Assembly (NCBI GenBank): GCA_026008535.1
Contig: BRKX01000014.1
Location: 50,579,006-50,643,005 of the forward strand
DNA length: 64,000 nt
Direction of reading: 5' to 3'
DNA from: Perilla frutescens
Lineage: Eukaryota; Streptophyta; Magnoliopsida; Lamiales; Lamiaceae
In this document: positions 61,287-64,000 of the stretch, piece after piece
Layout of the letters: every line of letters starts with the position of its first letter
Position numbering within the stretch: position 1 is the stretch's first letter
The notes under the pieces: generated by a model
The model's input: the letters and a program-made list of their open reading frames with translations, nothing else
Database searches by the model: none
What the model was told of the DNA's origin: nothing
Program-made: the position numbers and the translations under genes

Positions 61287-61314
61287 ACGTGCAACGCACG
61301 TTGTCACTGCTAGT
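61287..61314 (+). mobile_element. Helitron 3' terminus (hairpin plus CTAGT)
   Basis: A perfect 6-bp stem ACGTGC/GCACGT with loop AAC (61287-61301), then eight bases, then CTAGT (61310-61314). A short GC-rich hairpin about ten bases before CTRR-T is the standard Helitron 3' end, and GCAACGCACGT is common in plant families. The partner 5' end may be one of those at 28165, 46523 or 49415, but this is unproven. Confidence 0.7.
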
Positions 61315-62928
61315 ATATTAAAATTGCTCTATATTATCTCAGATATAATATAGTCCTTATTTATTTATTTATTTATTAGTCCTTAGTAAATCACGTAACT
61401 TTACATGAGACATAAATAATCTTACACATCTCCTACTTGGCTCATGTGATGTTACTTAACATCATGGACAAAATAAATAAATTAATTAATTAAATTGACA
61501 TAACGCACATTTAAATGATTAAACATTTCACTTCATTGGGTTTATCATAGTTTCATAATTAAAAATAGGAACTAATTAGACTCGTGGCAGTTGTACATCA
61601 CACACGATTGACATAGTCCCTTTCAGGTATTGCGAACTAATCTTCTCCTTAATATGCAGGGTTGACCCTAAGATTTTGAAGGCCTGTGTGATCATTAAAA
61701 ATAGTGCCCCTAGTTATTTTAATAAAATAAAAAATGCATATAAAATGCACCTAAAATATTTTTATTCTTCAAATTGACAAAATTATGTGACTGACCGGTT
61801 CACTAATCTTTGAACAAGCCTAATGCAAAAGAAATAATTACTTTAAACAATATCATGTAAGGGACTTAAATTAAAAACAAAATATCATTTAAAAATATTT
61901 CTTCTAGCAATTTTGGAAAGCAAATTAAACCCATTAATATTTTTTTCATAATTAATATTTTCTAAAAAATTAATCTATTTCAAATATGAATATAAAGCAA
62001 GTTATTCCATCTTTTATGTCACATGATCGTCGTAAGTAAGACTTTAATAACTTTAGTTTTAAAAAGTCTTTCTGAAATGCAACTTTACAAGACATGATCA
62101 ATAAAATTTTATAAACGACAATATATAAATTAAGACAACTATCCAACATATTCAAGTAAGTCAATATATCAAAAGTTCGATATTGTTTTTGTAATACATA
62201 TCAGAATGTCTTTAAATTTTGAAACAACTATATTTATTGGAAAGTAAACTTTTGATTTATGAAAATTTAAAAAAAGGGTACTTTGTAATAAAAGAATATC
62301 TAGAAATAGTTTGCAAAGAAAATAGAAAAGCCTAGAGAGTGCATATGTGCATTGTAATCTAGAAAAATAGAGAGGGTACATATTAACAAATGATTAAGAA
62401 ATTACAAGAGATCTCTATCAGAACCAGAGCCACATGGTAAGTCTACATGGTAAGTCTACTAAAAGAGAAATAACCAATTTAAACTATCTATCTATCTATA
62501 TATATGAAATGTACTTTTTAATAAAGAAGATAAATAAAAGTGAAAAGATAGAAAATAATCAATGAAGATTTTTTTTTTAAAGGAGCTAGTGTTGTGCTAT
62601 AAAATATATTAATTAGTAATACCAAAAAAATATAAAAATAGTGTCCCTAAATTGCCTTGTGCGTCGCACTTGTCCCATGGCCAAAAGGCCACCTTTGGTC
62701 TTATGGGTCAAAATATATTAGACGGGTGAATATTTGTAACTAGACCACTATATACTTACCACCACTTCGAGCCTAAAACTTAGTGTTGGTTCTTTTACCT
62801 CGGTTTGAAGTTGAGCATATATCTTGAGCTATTGTAGAAAAAAGTAGGCTATTGATACCAATAAACAATACTAAATCTGCATCAGTGGGCAGTTTATGAT
62901 TTTCACTTGAGCTAGCAAAGGGCATTCA
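61315..62928. other. AT-rich intergenic DNA
   Basis: No gene supported. There is a short (ATTT)n patch at 61357-61373 and a small direct repeat ACATGGTAAGTCTAC at 62433-62457. 62640-62720 is slightly GC-richer (AAATTGCCTTGTGCGTCGCA) but unassigned. Confidence 0.4.
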
Positions 62929-62971
62929 ATCAGTTCGATTCATTTGCACAAATTTTTTAGGCTTAGAAGAA

Positions 62972-63319
62972 ATGATAGGTAGGACTTCAACTTTGGTAAT
63001 TCTTGGACATGAATATTCTCTTCTTCATTCCACAAAAGTACTTATTCGATCATTTTACAACTTTCAATCACAAACTTTTCCAGTTGTAAAAGATATGAAT
63101 CTATTCCCATCATTGACAATAAATAGGGGAAAGTTGATTGAAAATCGAGACGATATTCATTTGATATGGGGTATTCGTCCTACTCAACAAAAATGCTTTG
63201 GTTCCTTTTGGAATTCAATTATCTTAATTCCGAGATTCTTGAAAGAACTGAATGATATTAGACAATCAAATTCCATGATATTAGACAATCAAATTCCTAT
63301 ATCTCTACTAATTGGGTGA
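62972..63319 (+). other. Orphan open reading frame, 115 aa, possible exon fragment
   Basis: I do not recognise this protein. The frame is less low-complexity than its surroundings, with ordinary amino-acid usage (for example FPSLTINRGKLIEN and DDIHLIWGIRP), which is unlike the random AT-rich frames elsewhere. A possible AG acceptor (TTTTTTAG) lies 20 bp upstream. Near its end a 23-bp block containing TGATATTAGACAATCAAATT is tandemly duplicated (63253-63300). It could be a displaced exon of a nuclear gene or an organelle-derived insertion. No start context, promoter or partner exon was found. Confidence 0.3.
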
Positions 63320-63699
63320 GTTTTACAAGTCTTAGAACCTCTGAGTGAGCTAAAAGAGTATCCATAGTTGTTACATTCACCAATTTCATCTATGTTGACA
63401 ACCTTTTGAAACTCAGCCAACACATTTTTTGAGCTAGCTGAAAATCCAAATTTCTATAAACGTCACTTTCGAAACACAAATATGCAACTTTCCGAAAAAA
63501 TAAAATTGATTCATCCAGAACTCAATTTTTTCTGCAAAATATCGATTAAATTCACATTCATTTAATCAAATAAAAATATAAAAATGATGTTGTGGCAGAG
63601 AAGATTTTAGACTTGTCAGTAAAAGAATAATTTTCTATTTTATATATTTCAATATGGATTTTTCCAATCAAAAGAGAAATAACTAATACTGAAACATAC

Positions 63700-64000
63700 C
63701 TTGTCTGGTTTCAAAACATATGTGTAGAATCACCGTCATAATGATCAATTGGAGCCTCAGTAGAAGCAAAATTTTGCAGCTGTGAGCACCTTGAGATTCT
63801 TATTTCAACTAGCAAAGGTAATTCAAAGCTTTCCATTCCTTCACAAAAACTCATTAGCCTCGACAAAGAATCTAGATTCAATACCTTTTAGTTTCGGGAA
63901 TACTAATGGTATATGAATACTCATTTAGTTTTCAACTAGTAATTTGTTGCTTTAACTCCAATAGGGATTTAAGTCTTAATTCATTGAGATTCTATGGGGC
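63700..64000 (-). pseudogene. 3' part of exon 1 of another NLR paralogue, frameshifted (runs off the edge)
   Basis: Minus-strand LRR sequence matching the last part of exon 1 of the NLR at 3796-8664: FPKLK, then LDSLSRLMSFCEGMESFELP and LLVEIRISRCSQL, and a C-terminal D..STHMF before a GTATGT donor at 63694-63699. A one-base insertion near 63885 breaks the frame between FPKLK and the following LRR, and a TGA follows HMF where the intact gene has TGC. Probably a pseudogene; the rest lies beyond the window. Confidence 0.7.

Noticed and set aside
1..64000. CRISPR arrays, operons and bacterial-type signals
   Set aside because: Spliced genes, plant transposons and microsatellites show a plant nuclear genome; the direct repeats seen are tandem duplications or target duplications, not spaced arrays.

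Overview
The window is nuclear DNA of a flowering plant, most likely a eudicot. It is AT-rich, its genes are split by GT-AG introns, it carries a CC-NB-ARC-LRR immune receptor of the RPS2/RPS5-like class and a Cf-type receptor-like protein, and it is full of plant transposons (CACTA, Mutator-like and hAT-like MITEs, Helitron ends, a LINE, TRIMs and a chromodomain Ty3 element). The species cannot be named from sequence alone.

Layout. 1-2.9 kb: repeat-derived DNA with a foldback MITE. 2.9-8.7 kb: an apparently intact five-exon NLR gene on the minus strand, ending in two small exons that add an acidic, glutamate-run tail. 10.3-11.8 kb: non-autonomous CACTA element with a TAT target duplication. 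14.3-19.4 kb: relics of the NLR family, first a single degenerate LRR exon and then a tandem copy of the NLR (with its 3' flank) that lost its CC-NB-ARC half and carries stops and frameshifts. 20.2-22.6 kb: a small CACTA derivative and a 5'-inverted LINE with a 15-bp target duplication. 24.1-34.7 kb: a segment duplicated about 7.4 kb apart, each copy holding a small secreted-peptide precursor gene with its own TATA box. 34.8-45.7 kb: a six-exon membrane LRR receptor-like protein gene whose introns hold a Mutator foldback, a CACTA-like relic and a TRIM. 46.5-51.3 kb: Helitron-like 5' ends, a putative copia solo LTR and a Cassandra-like solo LTR with a 5S rRNA-like core. 51.4-59.9 kb: a complete but coding-dead Ty3 chromovirus. 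60-64 kb: a Helitron 3' end, an orphan reading frame and, at the right edge, another frameshifted NLR LRR exon.

Taken together this is a defence-gene cluster: an intracellular NLR with decaying paralogues, a cell-surface RLP, and between them two candidate peptide-signal genes. The receptor models were assembled here from ORFs, splice consensus, reading-frame phase and comparison between copies. The peptide family is not one I recognise, and its duplicated precursor is the best candidate for something undescribed. No expression or database evidence was available.
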